Below, one piece after another: positions 8,396 through 14,628 of a DNA stretch of 15,473 nt (position 1 is its first letter; each line of letters starts with the position of its first letter). The notes beneath the pieces were generated by a model that searched no databases, was not told the origin of the DNA, and worked only from the letters and a program-made list of their open reading frames with translations. Source of the stretch: Actinomycetota bacterium (lineage in GTDB: Bacteria; Actinomycetota; Humimicrobiia; Humimicrobiales; Humimicrobiaceae); the NCBI GenBank assembly GCA_018400395.1, contig JAGYMN010000024.1, forward strand, positions 1-15,473, given 5' to 3'. Made by a program: the position numbers and the translations under genes.

Positions 8396-8446
8396 ATTTA
8401 AAAATGTATTTTACACACTGGTGCTGATAATAGGAAAAATACACAC

Positions 8447-8478
8447 AGAATTTTTTATTGCTGCAGAAGTAAAATTCT
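8447..8478 (+). repeat. Eight-base inverted repeat in the fhs leader
   Basis: AGAATTTT (8447-8454) and AAAATTCT (8471-8478) are perfect reverse complements around a 16-base loop. A run of seven T follows eight or so bases later (within 8485-8493). It could be a hairpin of the leader RNA, a weak terminator or attenuator, or a chance repeat in AT-rich DNA. Confidence 0.35.
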
Positions 8479-8580
8479 AAAGCATATTTTTTTGTCTGAA
8501 TTATTTTCAAAATTTTATATTAATATATCGTAAGTTAATTAAAAATATTTAATACCGGGGAGCAGAATAGACCCCACTTT

Positions 8581-8616
8581 TTTGTAAAGACTGTTATTTG
8601 CAAAAAGTTTTACAAA
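8581..8616 (+). repeat. Eight-base inverted repeat close to the fhs start
   Basis: TTTGTAAA (8581-8588) and TTTACAAA (8609-8616) are perfect reverse complements separated by 20 bases. The left arm overlaps the T-run that follows the GGGG/CCCC hairpin at 8557-8575, so the two structures would compete. It may be an RNA stem or a protein-binding dyad; which one cannot be told from sequence. Confidence 0.35.
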
Positions 8617-8683
8617 TCAGGGCGCGTTTCTATGAGGTAAGCACGTCAAAGGAGAATATTTAAGAACATGAAAGGAGAAACAA

Positions 8684-10381
8684 GTGAAAAGCGACATTGA
8701 AATCGCACAGGCAGCAGAGATGAAGCATATAATGGAGATTGCGGAGTCGATAGGTCTGAGTGAAAAACACCTGGAATTATACGGTAATTATAAGGCTAAG
8801 GTCAGCCTGGATGTAATAGAGGATTTTAAAGACAGGCCGAATGCAAAGTATGTTGATGTGACTGCTATAACTCCGACCCCCCTCGGTGAAGGGAAAACAG
8901 TCACGACTATAGGGCTTGCCATGGCCCTTAACAGGATAGGCAAAAAGGCAGTAACATGCATCAGGCAGCCTTCACTGGGACCTGTATTCGGGATAAAGGG
9001 CGGCGCTGCCGGAGGCGGTTATTCCCAGGTCCTTCCCATGGAAGATTTTAACCTTCACCTGACCGGTGACAATCATGCGGTCAGTATTGCCCACAACCTG
9101 CTGGCTGCTTTTCTTGATACCCATCTTATGAAAGGCAATGACCTTAATATTGACCCTTTTTCCATAACTCTTAACAGGGTAGTGGATGTTAGCGACAGGG
9201 CTCTGCGTAATATAGTAATAGGTCTGGGCGGTGAAACCAACGGAATACCGAGAGAGACAGGATATGATATTACCGTAGCTTCAGAGGTGATGGCCATACT
9301 TGCGCTGACAACAGGCCTTAAGGACCTGAGGAAGAGACTGGCAAAAATAGTAATAGGATCCACTTACGACGGGAAACCTGTAACAGCTGAAGACCTTAAG
9401 GTTGCCGGTGCCATGACAGTACTTCTAAAGGATGCAATCAAACCCAATCTTCTTCAGACGATAGAGCATACTCCCTGCTTCGTCCATGCAGGCCCATTTG
9501 CAAATATTGCCCACGGCAACAGTTCAGTACTTGCAGACCAGGTAGCCATAAAGCTGGGAGATTTTGTGGTCACAGAAAGCGGTTTTGGGGCAGACTGCGG
9601 AGCTGAAAAGTTCATGAACATCAAATGCAGATACAGCGGGCTGAAACCAGATGCAGTGGTCATAGTAGCCACGGTAAGAGCCCTTAAGATGCACGGCGGA
9701 GGCTTTGAGTTCGTTCCGGGTAAAGGTGTTGACAGGGATCTTATGGAAAAGGAAAACATAGAAGCCGTCTCAAAGGGCTGTGAAAACCTTGAGAAGATGA
9801 TAGAAAACATGAAACTCTTCGGAGTGCCCGTAGTCGTCGCCTTAAATCATTTTGAATCGGATACAGAAAAAGAGATTGATGTGATAAGAGAGAAAGCACT
9901 CGAAGCAGGAGCCGAAGATGCCGTGCTTAGCAAGGTCTGGCTTGAAGGCGGCAGGGGCGGTATAGAACTGGCAGAAGCTGTAGCAAAAGCAGCAGAAAAA
10001 CCTTCTGAGTTTAAGTTCCTCTATCCTCTTGATTGGCCGATTAAAAAGAAAATAGAGACTATAGCAAAAGAGATATATGGAGCCGATGGCGTGGATTACT
10101 CACCGGAAGCTGAAAAGAAAATAGAGATTTATACCAGACAGGGATTTGACAGGCTGCCTATCTGCATGGCAAAAACGCACCTTTCTCTATCCCATGACCC
10201 GGATCTTAAGGGAAGACCAACCGGCTTTACCGTACCTATAAGGGATGTAAGGGCCTCGGCAGGCGCAGGATTCCTTTATCCGCTGCTCGGCCAGATGAGG
10301 ACGATGCCGGGTCTTCCAAAAGAACCTGCCGGAAATAAAGTGGATATAGACGATAATGGTAATATTGTGGGTTTGTTCTAA
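8684..10381 (+). CDS. fhs: Formate-tetrahydrofolate ligase (10-formyl-THF synthetase)
   Basis: Cytoplasmic enzyme that joins formate to tetrahydrofolate using ATP, giving 10-formyl-THF; it is the entry step of the methyl branch of the Wood-Ljungdahl pathway and also serves purine synthesis and formate metabolism. The 565-residue length is that of bacterial Fhs. The ATP-binding loop TPTPLGEGKT is at 63-72, RQPSLGPVFGIKGGAAGGG at 94-112, LTGDNHAVSIAHNL at 126-139, and the C-terminal SAGAGF (525-530) and MPGLPKEP (541-548) are intact. The GTG start is set by AAAGGAG at 8671-8677, six bases away. The same nine bases AAAGGAGAA also occur at 8648-8656, before an out-of-frame ATG at 8668. folD follows in the same direction after 121 bases. 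No CODH/ACS genes are visible, so acetogenesis is not shown. Confidence 0.97.
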   Translation: MKSDIEIAQAAEMKHIMEIAESIGLSEKHLELYGNYKAKVSLDVIEDFKDRPNAKYVDVTAITPTPLGEGKTVTTIGLAMALNRIGKKAVTCIRQPSLGPVFGIKGGAAGGGYSQVLPMEDFNLHLTGDNHAVSIAHNLLAAFLDTHLMKGNDLNIDPFSITLNRVVDVSDRALRNIVIGLGGETNGIPRETGYDITVASEVMAILALTTGLKDLRKRLAKIVIGSTYDGKPVTAEDLKVAGAMTVLLKDAIKPNLLQTIEHTPCFVHAGPFANIAHGNSSVLADQVAIKLGDFVVTESGFGADCGAEKFMNIKCRYSGLKPDAVVIVATVRALKMHGGGFEFVPGKGVDRDLMEKENIEAVSKGCENLEKMIENMKLFGVPVVVALNHFESDTEKEIDVIREKALEAGAEDAVLSKVWLEGGRGGIELAEAVAKAAEKPSEFKFLYPLDWPIKKKIETIAKEIYGADGVDYSPEAEKKIEIYTRQGFDRLPICMAKTHLSLSHDPDLKGRPTGFTVPIRDVRASAGAGFLYPLLGQMRTMPGLPKEPAGNKVDIDDNGNIVGLF

Positions 10382-10415
10382 ATTGTAACAAATACTACAT
10401 ATTTTATCCTTATTA

Positions 10416-10424
10416 TGGCATAAT
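10416..10424 (+). promoter_or_regulatory. Candidate extended -10 promoter between fhs and folD
   Basis: TGGCATAAT reads as TGn plus CATAAT, five of six -10 consensus bases, with no good -35. A start near 10431 would place the folD hairpin (10443-10485) in the 5' leader. folD may equally be read through from fhs, since no clear terminator lies between them. Confidence 0.3.
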
Positions 10425-10442
10425 CTTAAAAAGTTATTAATT

Positions 10443-10485
10443 TTAACAGGTTGCCGGACAACCAGAAATTACTGTAGCCTGTTAA
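10443..10485 (+). repeat. Overlapping inverted repeats (hairpin) upstream of folD
   Basis: TTAACAGG (10443-10450) pairs perfectly with CCTGTTAA (10478-10485). Inside it GGTTG (10449-10453) pairs with CAACC (10459-10463) around a five-base loop. Both stems use the GG at 10449-10450, so the full-length forms are mutually exclusive, though shortened forms could stack. The structure ends about 11 bases before the folD ribosome-binding region. It may be an RNA control element, a processing site or a weak terminator; there is no T-run directly after it. Confidence 0.45.
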
Positions 10486-10502
10486 TAATATTATAAGAGG
10501 GG

Positions 10503-11429
10503 GTGGATGAAATCGCAGAATTAATAAGCGGGCCTGAAATAGCCAGCGAAATAAAAGATGAAGTGGCCTCGGAAGTTGCTGAAATCGTAAGACAGAAAGG
10601 AATGAGGCCGGGACTTACTGTTATTCTGGTGGGTGATGACCCTGCATCAAAGGTCTATGTAAGAAACAAGCAGCTTGGCTGTGAGGAAGTTGGAATAAAA
10701 TCCGAGGCTATCAGAATGCCTGAAAATATATCAACAGAGGATATATTAAAAGAGATTGACCGGCTGAATTATGATACAAATGTACATGGGATACTTGTTC
10801 AGCTGCCCCTGCCCCCCCAGGTTGAAAAAAACAGGGTACTGGAAGCAATCTTCCCGGAGAAGGATGTAGATGGATTCCATCCTATGAGCATGGGTAGATT
10901 ACTGGCCGGCGAAGACTGCCTTGTCCCTGCCACACCTTCCGGCATAATAGAGATGCTCAAGAGGAAGAATATCGCAATCAGGGGTAAAGAGGTAACTGTA
11001 GTTGGCAGGAGCGTTATTGTTGGCAAACCTGTTGCAGTACTGCTTATAAATGAATCCGCCACCGTAACAGTTTGCCATACGAAAACAAGGGAAATGGCCG
11101 AGCATACAAGGAATGCAGAAATTCTTATAGTGTCGGCGGGAAGGCCGAATCTTATCAAGGGCGATATGGTAAGCAAGGGTGCCGTGGTAATCGATGTAGG
11201 CATAAACAGGATAACAAAGGAAGAAGCTGATGAGAGGCTCCTTAAATGGAGGAAAAAAGACTTTGATAAAAAGGGATCAACCCTTATAGGCGATGTCGAC
11301 TTTCAGGAAGTTGAACCAAAAGCCAGCTACATAACACCGGTTCCGGGAGGCGTGGGTCCAATGACAATAGCAATGCTGTTAAAAAACACCATGAAAGCTG
11401 CCAGGATGCAGATGGGTCTTAAATTATAG
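10503..11429 (+). CDS. folD: Bifunctional methylene-THF dehydrogenase / methenyl-THF cyclohydrolase
   Basis: Cytoplasmic enzyme that interconverts 10-formyl-THF, methenyl-THF and methylene-THF with NAD(P), the two steps after Fhs. The product has 308 residues, slightly longer than the usual 280-300. ILVGDDPASKVYVRNKQ (41-57) carries the catalytic tyrosine (52) and lysine (56). HGILVQLPLP (95-104), DVDGFHP (121-127), the nucleotide-binding GRSVIVGKP (168-176), VIDVGINRI and PVPGGVGPMT (279-288) are all present. A stop at 10494 limits the frame upstream, and GTG at 10503 is the first usable start. Its GAGG (10497-10500) is only two bases away, unusually close. An out-of-frame ATG at 10507 has better spacing but stops after five codons. 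The extra length is mostly at the N-terminus. It lies 121 bases after fhs and convergent with the repressor gene. Confidence 0.96.
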   Translation: MDEIAELISGPEIASEIKDEVASEVAEIVRQKGMRPGLTVILVGDDPASKVYVRNKQLGCEEVGIKSEAIRMPENISTEDILKEIDRLNYDTNVHGILVQLPLPPQVEKNRVLEAIFPEKDVDGFHPMSMGRLLAGEDCLVPATPSGIIEMLKRKNIAIRGKEVTVVGRSVIVGKPVAVLLINESATVTVCHTKTREMAEHTRNAEILIVSAGRPNLIKGDMVSKGAVVIDVGINRITKEEADERLLKWRKKDFDKKGSTLIGDVDFQEVEPKASYITPVPGGVGPMTIAMLLKNTMKAARMQMGLKL

Positions 11430-11436
11430 GGTAAAA

Positions 11437-11460
11437 CCTGTAAATAAAAAAATAAACAGG
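11437..11460. terminator. Possible weak bidirectional terminator between folD and the repressor gene
   Basis: CCTGT (11437-11441) pairs with ACAGG (11456-11460) around a 14-base A/T-rich loop. On the minus strand the stem is followed by TTTTA. The five-base stem is short, so this is tentative; its position between convergent gene ends is the main support. Confidence 0.25.
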
Positions 11461-11466
11461 CCCGTT

Positions 11467-11901
11467 TCAGGATCTGTCTATTTCATTCATCAGCTTTTCT
11501 ACTCCCTTTTTTGTAAGGTTTTTGGAATCGGACAGGTATTTAGACACCATTCTACCTGTACTTTCATCAAGAAGCTTGTCTGAAACTGATTTAATTATGC
11601 TCTTTGAAAGTTCTTTATTATCAACTGCTGCCGTATATATATATGTTTTTGCCGATTTATTCTGTTTCAGTAGTTTTTTATCAGCGAGGGTTGTCATTGT
11701 AGACATAACAGTTGTATAGGGGATAAAATCACTTTCTTTGTCTGCGATTTCTTTTTTTAGCATTGTCTCATGGACTTCACGCACTGTAACCCTGTCCTTT
11801 TCCCAGACAATCTTCATTATTTCAGCTTCAAGGTTGCTTATGCTGTTTAGGCCATTTATACCTATTTCTTCAGATTTTTTCTTTCCTGTTGTTTTTGTCA
11901 T
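11467..11901 (-). CDS. BlaI/MecI/CopY-family winged-helix repressor
   Basis: Penicillinase-repressor-type transcription factor, normally a dimer that binds DNA near its own promoter and is inactivated by a membrane sensor protease or a metal. In the 144-residue product, residues about 24-95 match the winged helix: LEAEIMKIVW (24-33), VTVREVHETM (38-47), and the recognition-helix segment PYTTVMSTMTTLADKKLL (61-78), then wing YIYTAAV. Residues 97-144 form the helical dimerisation part. About 20 lysine-rich residues precede the domain. I chose ATG at 11901, which has AGGTGAG five bases upstream, over an ATG at 11928 without a site. No BlaR1/M56 sensor gene is adjacent, and the target and inducer are unknown. 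It is convergent with folD and divergent, across 611 bases, from the RACo-like gene. Confidence 0.88.
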   Translation of the reverse strand: MTKTTGKKKSEEIGINGLNSISNLEAEIMKIVWEKDRVTVREVHETMLKKEIADKESDFIPYTTVMSTMTTLADKKLLKQNKSAKTYIYTAAVDNKELSKSIIKSVSDKLLDESTGRMVSKYLSDSKNLTKKGVEKLMNEIDRS

Positions 11902-11995
11902 ATTTCTCACCTGCTTTCTGAATAACATTTTGGTTATATCATTAAGAACAGCCTGCCTGATCTATACTATTTGTTAGTAAAAATTAAATCGACCC

Positions 11996-12012
11996 TGTAC
12001 TTATATTATACA
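11996..12012 (-). promoter_or_regulatory. Possible repressor-gene promoter with overlapping dyad
   Basis: On the minus strand TATAAT (12010 down to 12005) is a perfect -10, with TG directly before it. No good -35 is seen. The dyad TGTA (11996-11999) and TACA (12009-12012) spans it and could be an operator for the repressor. BlaI/MecI operators usually read TACA then TGTA, the opposite order, so the operator idea is weak. Confidence 0.28.
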
Positions 12013-12075
12013 ACAATATTTTTATTTATTAAAACCCAAAAACCTAAAATTAATTAAGACATTATTGAATAATAT

Positions 12076-12094
12076 ATAACAAATATATTGTTAT
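12076..12094. repeat. Seven-base inverted repeat, possible operator
   Basis: ATAACAA, five bases, TTGTTAT: a 19-base dyad of a size that suits a dimeric winged-helix regulator. It lies about 175 bases upstream of the BlaI-type gene. In DNA this AT-rich it may be chance. Confidence 0.28.
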
Positions 12095-12186
12095 TCTAAC
12101 ATATATCTGTAATATTAAAAATTTTTTTAAGTACATTAACAGCAAAGGAAAATGTATTATTAAAGGGGATACTTCGATAAATTATT

Positions 12187-12219
12187 CCTGAAAGGCTGCA
12201 GTACAGCAGTACATTCAGG
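12187..12219 (+). repeat. Compact nested hairpin upstream of the RACo-like gene
   Basis: CCTGAA (12187-12192) pairs with TTCAGG (12214-12219), and inside it GCTG (12195-12198) pairs with CAGC (12204-12207) around loop CAGTA. Two U-G pairs could extend the outer stem. It lies just upstream of the candidate -10 at 12237, so it would be outside the transcript from that promoter; it may be a protein-binding dyad or part of a longer RNA. Confidence 0.35.
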
Positions 12220-12236
12220 GGAGTAGTTTTCAAGCA

Positions 12237-12245
12237 TGCTATAAT
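12237..12245 (+). promoter_or_regulatory. Candidate extended -10 promoter of the RACo-like gene
   Basis: TGCTATAAT is a perfect extended -10 element. It is embedded in a nested dyad: AAGCAT (12232-12237) with ATGCTT (12264-12269), and GCTAT (12238-12242) with ATAGC (12252-12256). Transcription would start near 12252 and give a 5' leader of about 260 bases. The dyad over the -10 is a natural place for a repressor to bind. Confidence 0.45.
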
Positions 12246-12292
12246 ATAATAATAGCTGTTGTGATGCTTTGTTATTAAGGTAAGGATCTTTT

Positions 12293-12376
12293 AATGGATT
12301 AAATCCCTGGGTTGAAATAATGCCTGATTATGGAATTATACAGAGCAGGCAATATCATGATAAAAGGAAATCCATT
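12293..12376 (+). other. Possible structured leader RNA of the RACo-like gene
   Basis: AATGGATT (12293-12300) pairs with AATCCATT (12369-12376), closing an 84-base segment. Inside, ATA-A-TGCCTG (12317-12326) pairs with CAGGCA-A-TAT (12346-12355), six pairs, an A-A mismatch and three pairs, around a 19-base loop. This would sit in the leader of the transcript from 12237-12245. I find no cobalamin, SAM or THF riboswitch core in it. An eight-base repeat at this distance could arise by chance in such AT-rich DNA. Confidence 0.35.
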
Positions 12377-12512
12377 TTATTAACAGCCGTAGTGTAGCAA
12401 ATATATGTAAATATATACTTTTTAAAAATGAATAATTATTATAATATTAACGATTAAACTAAATGGAAATCTTATAAAATAAAGAAACTGGTCTGGAGGA
12501 AGTTTTTAAGAA

Positions 12513-14447
12513 ATGAATGAAAAAAAAGTGCAGGGTAAGATCAAAATAGACGTCGAGCCCATAGGAAAGAGGATATCGCTTGAAAAGCCTACAAACGGGC
12601 TGAAGGCTATAGTGGGAGCAGGAATAGGCATAAAAACAGTCTGCGGAGGGCAGGGTGTATGCGGAAAGTGCCGCATAATAATAATGGATAAAAATATAAA
12701 TCCCCCTAATAGCAGGGAAGAGAAAATGCTCAGCAAAAGCGAGATAGATAACGGTGTAAGGCTTTCATGCCAGCAGGTATTCGACAGGGATATGAAAATA
12801 TATATACCTGCATCTTCCCTGAGCGAAGAGCAGAAACTCCAGGTAAAAGGGGTAGAAAAGGAATTAGAAGTAGATCCTCCTGTGAAGAAATATCACCTTA
12901 AACTAAAAAGATCCACACTTGAGAAACCCGAATCGGACCTGGGCCAGATAAAGAGGGTGCTGGAGTCTGAATATAATATTTTCATAAAGGATATTGATTT
13001 TGAAGTTTTAAAGATGATGCCGGATGTCATACGCAAGAATTCCTGGGATGTTACAGTTGCTGTAAGAGATGGAGAGATAATAAATATCGAGGGCGGTGAC
13101 AGTACAGAAAGGTCTTACGGCATCGCAGTGGATCTGGGGACTACAAAGATAGCCATCTTCCTTATGGACCTTAATAATGGTAAAACAATGGACAGCAAAG
13201 GGGTAATGAATCCCCAGATAAGCTTCGGGGAAGATGTAATGAGCAGGATTAACTTCGCAATGCAGGACCCCGAAAGTCTTGATAAGATACAGAGTGTGGT
13301 CGTTGAAGGGATCAGGGAAGGCATAAAGAAACTTTGCTCGAAAAACAGCATAAAGACTTCTGAAATACTTGAAATGGCAGTTGTTGGAAATACTGCAATG
13401 CACCACCTTTTACTGGGCTTTCCTGTAAGACATCTTGGTCTTTCCCCATTTGTGACACTGGCAGAAGACCCGCTTTCCGTAAAAGCAAGGGAAGTTAAAA
13501 TAGATACGGCTCCCGGTGCCTATATATACATACCCCCACCAATAGCAGGTTTTGTAGGTTCGGACCACCTTGCAATGATACTATCCACGGGTATTGACAG
13601 CATGAAAGGAAATTATCTCGGAGTGGATATAGGCACAAATACAGAGATTGCCCTTGCAGGCAACGGTACCATAACCAGTGTTTCCACGGCATCAGGTCCC
13701 GCTTTTGAAGGAGCACAGATAAGGTACGGTATGAGGGCTGCTCCAGGAGCAATAGAAAGGGTTATAATAGACGAGGATACATTTGTCCCTACAGTTCAGA
13801 CCATAAATGATAAACCTGCTGCCGGTATTTGCGGTTCGGGAATACTTGATTCGGTAGCAGAGCTTTTAAGGACAGGGCTTATAAATGAGAGGGGTAAATT
13901 CAACAGAGACAGCAAATACCTGTGCAGGGATGATAAAGATGAATATCAGTTTATTCTGGCACACCCGGGAGATGACAACGGGAGCGAGGTTTTAGATAAA
14001 AAAGAACCGGATCAGAAAGGGGAAAAGAAGGGGTCGGATAAACTGTCATGTGACGATGGCGTCATCACCATAACACAGAAGGATGTTGTGGAGATACAGC
14101 TGGCAAAAGGTGCGATAAGGACAGGTATTGATATACTTCTTGAAAATGCAGATATAAATTTCAAAGATATAGACGGGATTATAATTGCAGGAGCCTTTGG
14201 GTCATACATAGATCCCAGGAATGTTATGAATATCGGGATGTTTCCGATGGTAGGACTGGATAAAATTTCCCAGGTTGGAAATGCTGCAGGAGTGGGATCC
14301 AGGATGGTATTACTTTCAAACGGCCAGAGAAGAAAGGCTGAAAGTATAGCCAAAAAAACAAAATATCTGGAGCTTACTGTATTTCCGAGTTTTACAGACC
14401 ATTTTGTAACAGCGATGCAGCTTCCTAAACCAAAAGAAATAATATAG
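12513..14447 (+). CDS. RACo-type ASKHA protein with [2Fe-2S] domain (corrinoid activation protein)
   Basis: ATP-dependent reductive activator that returns inactive Co(II) corrinoid proteins to Co(I); the model is RACo, which acts on the corrinoid iron-sulfur protein of the Wood-Ljungdahl pathway. The 644-residue product has an N-terminal ferredoxin-like domain with C44, C50, C53 and C86 (CX5CX2C plus a later C). A linker region follows, then an actin-fold (ASKHA, DUF4445-type) domain: VDLGTT (206-211), VVGNTAMHHLLLG (290-302), VDIGTNTE (371-378), GICGSGILD (438-446), IIAGAFGSYID (557-567). Between 476 and 515 lies a charged stretch, longer than I expect for the family. GGAGGA (12495-12500) lies 12 bases before the ATG, a loose spacing, but an in-frame stop at 12507 excludes earlier starts. 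No corrinoid protein or methyltransferase is nearby, so the partner is unknown; methyltransferase systems for methylated compounds also use such activators. Confidence 0.92.
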   Translation: MNEKKVQGKIKIDVEPIGKRISLEKPTNGLKAIVGAGIGIKTVCGGQGVCGKCRIIIMDKNINPPNSREEKMLSKSEIDNGVRLSCQQVFDRDMKIYIPASSLSEEQKLQVKGVEKELEVDPPVKKYHLKLKRSTLEKPESDLGQIKRVLESEYNIFIKDIDFEVLKMMPDVIRKNSWDVTVAVRDGEIINIEGGDSTERSYGIAVDLGTTKIAIFLMDLNNGKTMDSKGVMNPQISFGEDVMSRINFAMQDPESLDKIQSVVVEGIREGIKKLCSKNSIKTSEILEMAVVGNTAMHHLLLGFPVRHLGLSPFVTLAEDPLSVKAREVKIDTAPGAYIYIPPPIAGFVGSDHLAMILSTGIDSMKGNYLGVDIGTNTEIALAGNGTITSVSTASGPAFEGAQIRYGMRAAPGAIERVIIDEDTFVPTVQTINDKPAAGICGSGILDSVAELLRTGLINERGKFNRDSKYLCRDDKDEYQFILAHPGDDNGSEVLDKKEPDQKGEKKGSDKLSCDDGVITITQKDVVEIQLAKGAIRTGIDILLENADINFKDIDGIIIAGAFGSYIDPRNVMNIGMFPMVGLDKISQVGNAAGVGSRMVLLSNGQRRKAESIAKKTKYLELTVFPSFTDHFVTAMQLPKPKEII

Positions 14448-14559
14448 CTGCAAAGAAAGAAATTAAGCAGCCTACTGCTGAAGCTTATAACATAGTATAG
14501 AATAGAAATATTTTATACATATAGCAAAATATACAAAATATAAATGGCGTCTTGAAATA

Positions 14560-14565
14560 TATAAT
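14560..14565 (+). promoter_or_regulatory. Possible -10 of the solute-binding protein gene
   Basis: TATAAT with no recognisable -35 and no TG extension. If used, the transcript would start near 14572, immediately at the hairpin of 14575-14609. Sequence here is very AT-rich, so this is tentative. Confidence 0.3.
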
Positions 14566-14574
14566 ACAAATTAA

Positions 14575-14609
14575 ATACCCTTAAGCGGTTGTATAAAACC
14601 ACAGGGTAT
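14575..14609 (+). repeat. Hairpin immediately upstream of the solute-binding protein gene
   Basis: ATACCCT (14575-14581) pairs perfectly with AGGGTAT (14603-14609), and inside it GGTT (14587-14590) pairs with AACC (14597-14600) around a six-base loop. The stem ends only a few bases before the probable ribosome-binding GGAAAG (about 14613-14618) and 20 bases before the ATG. It may stabilise the mRNA, bind a regulator, or control translation. No T-run follows it, so it is not a standard terminator. Confidence 0.5.
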
Positions 14610-14628
14610 CTCTGGAAAGTAATATCTA

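Larger units (their letters stand above)
8201..8683. other. Gene-free 483-base gap upstream of fhs, with inverted repeats
   Basis: Very AT-rich and without a plausible reading frame on either strand. It contains two candidate promoter pairs (TTAAAA at 8277-8282 with TATAAT at 8300-8305, and TTGTAA at 8368-8373 with TATAAT at 8390-8395). It also holds an eight-base inverted repeat at 8447-8478, a short GGGG/CCCC hairpin followed by six T at 8557-8583, and another eight-base inverted repeat at 8581-8616. No strong terminator follows the dehydrogenase gene. The elements suggest a long, possibly regulatory, fhs leader. Confidence 0.5.
11902..12512. other. 611-base AT-rich divergent intergenic region
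   Basis: No convincing gene on either strand. It should hold the promoters of the BlaI-type gene (minus) and of the RACo-like gene (plus). Elements seen include a possible minus-strand -10 at 12005-12010 within a TGTA/TACA dyad (11996-12012), a seven-base inverted repeat ATAACAA/TTGTTAT at 12076-12094, and a compact hairpin at 12187-12219. An extended -10 lies at 12237-12245 inside another dyad, and a closed set of stems occupies 12293-12376. The last 130 bases before the gene are almost purely A/T. Confidence 0.5.

Noticed and set aside
8201..8683. THF riboswitch before fhs
   Set aside because: None of the conserved THF riboswitch segments I know can be recognised in the gap.
12195..12203. 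GCTGCAGTA shared with the fhs upstream region (near 8331) as a common operator
   Set aside because: One shared nine-base word between two gaps of this size is expected about once by chance.
12246..12512. Cobalamin riboswitch before the RACo-like gene
   Set aside because: No B12-box or conserved GC-rich core is present; the leader is mostly A/T.
14466..14479. AGCAG-CCTA-CTGCT hairpin as terminator after the RACo-like gene
   Set aside because: A five-pair stem with no T-run after it; may be real but does not meet the terminator pattern.
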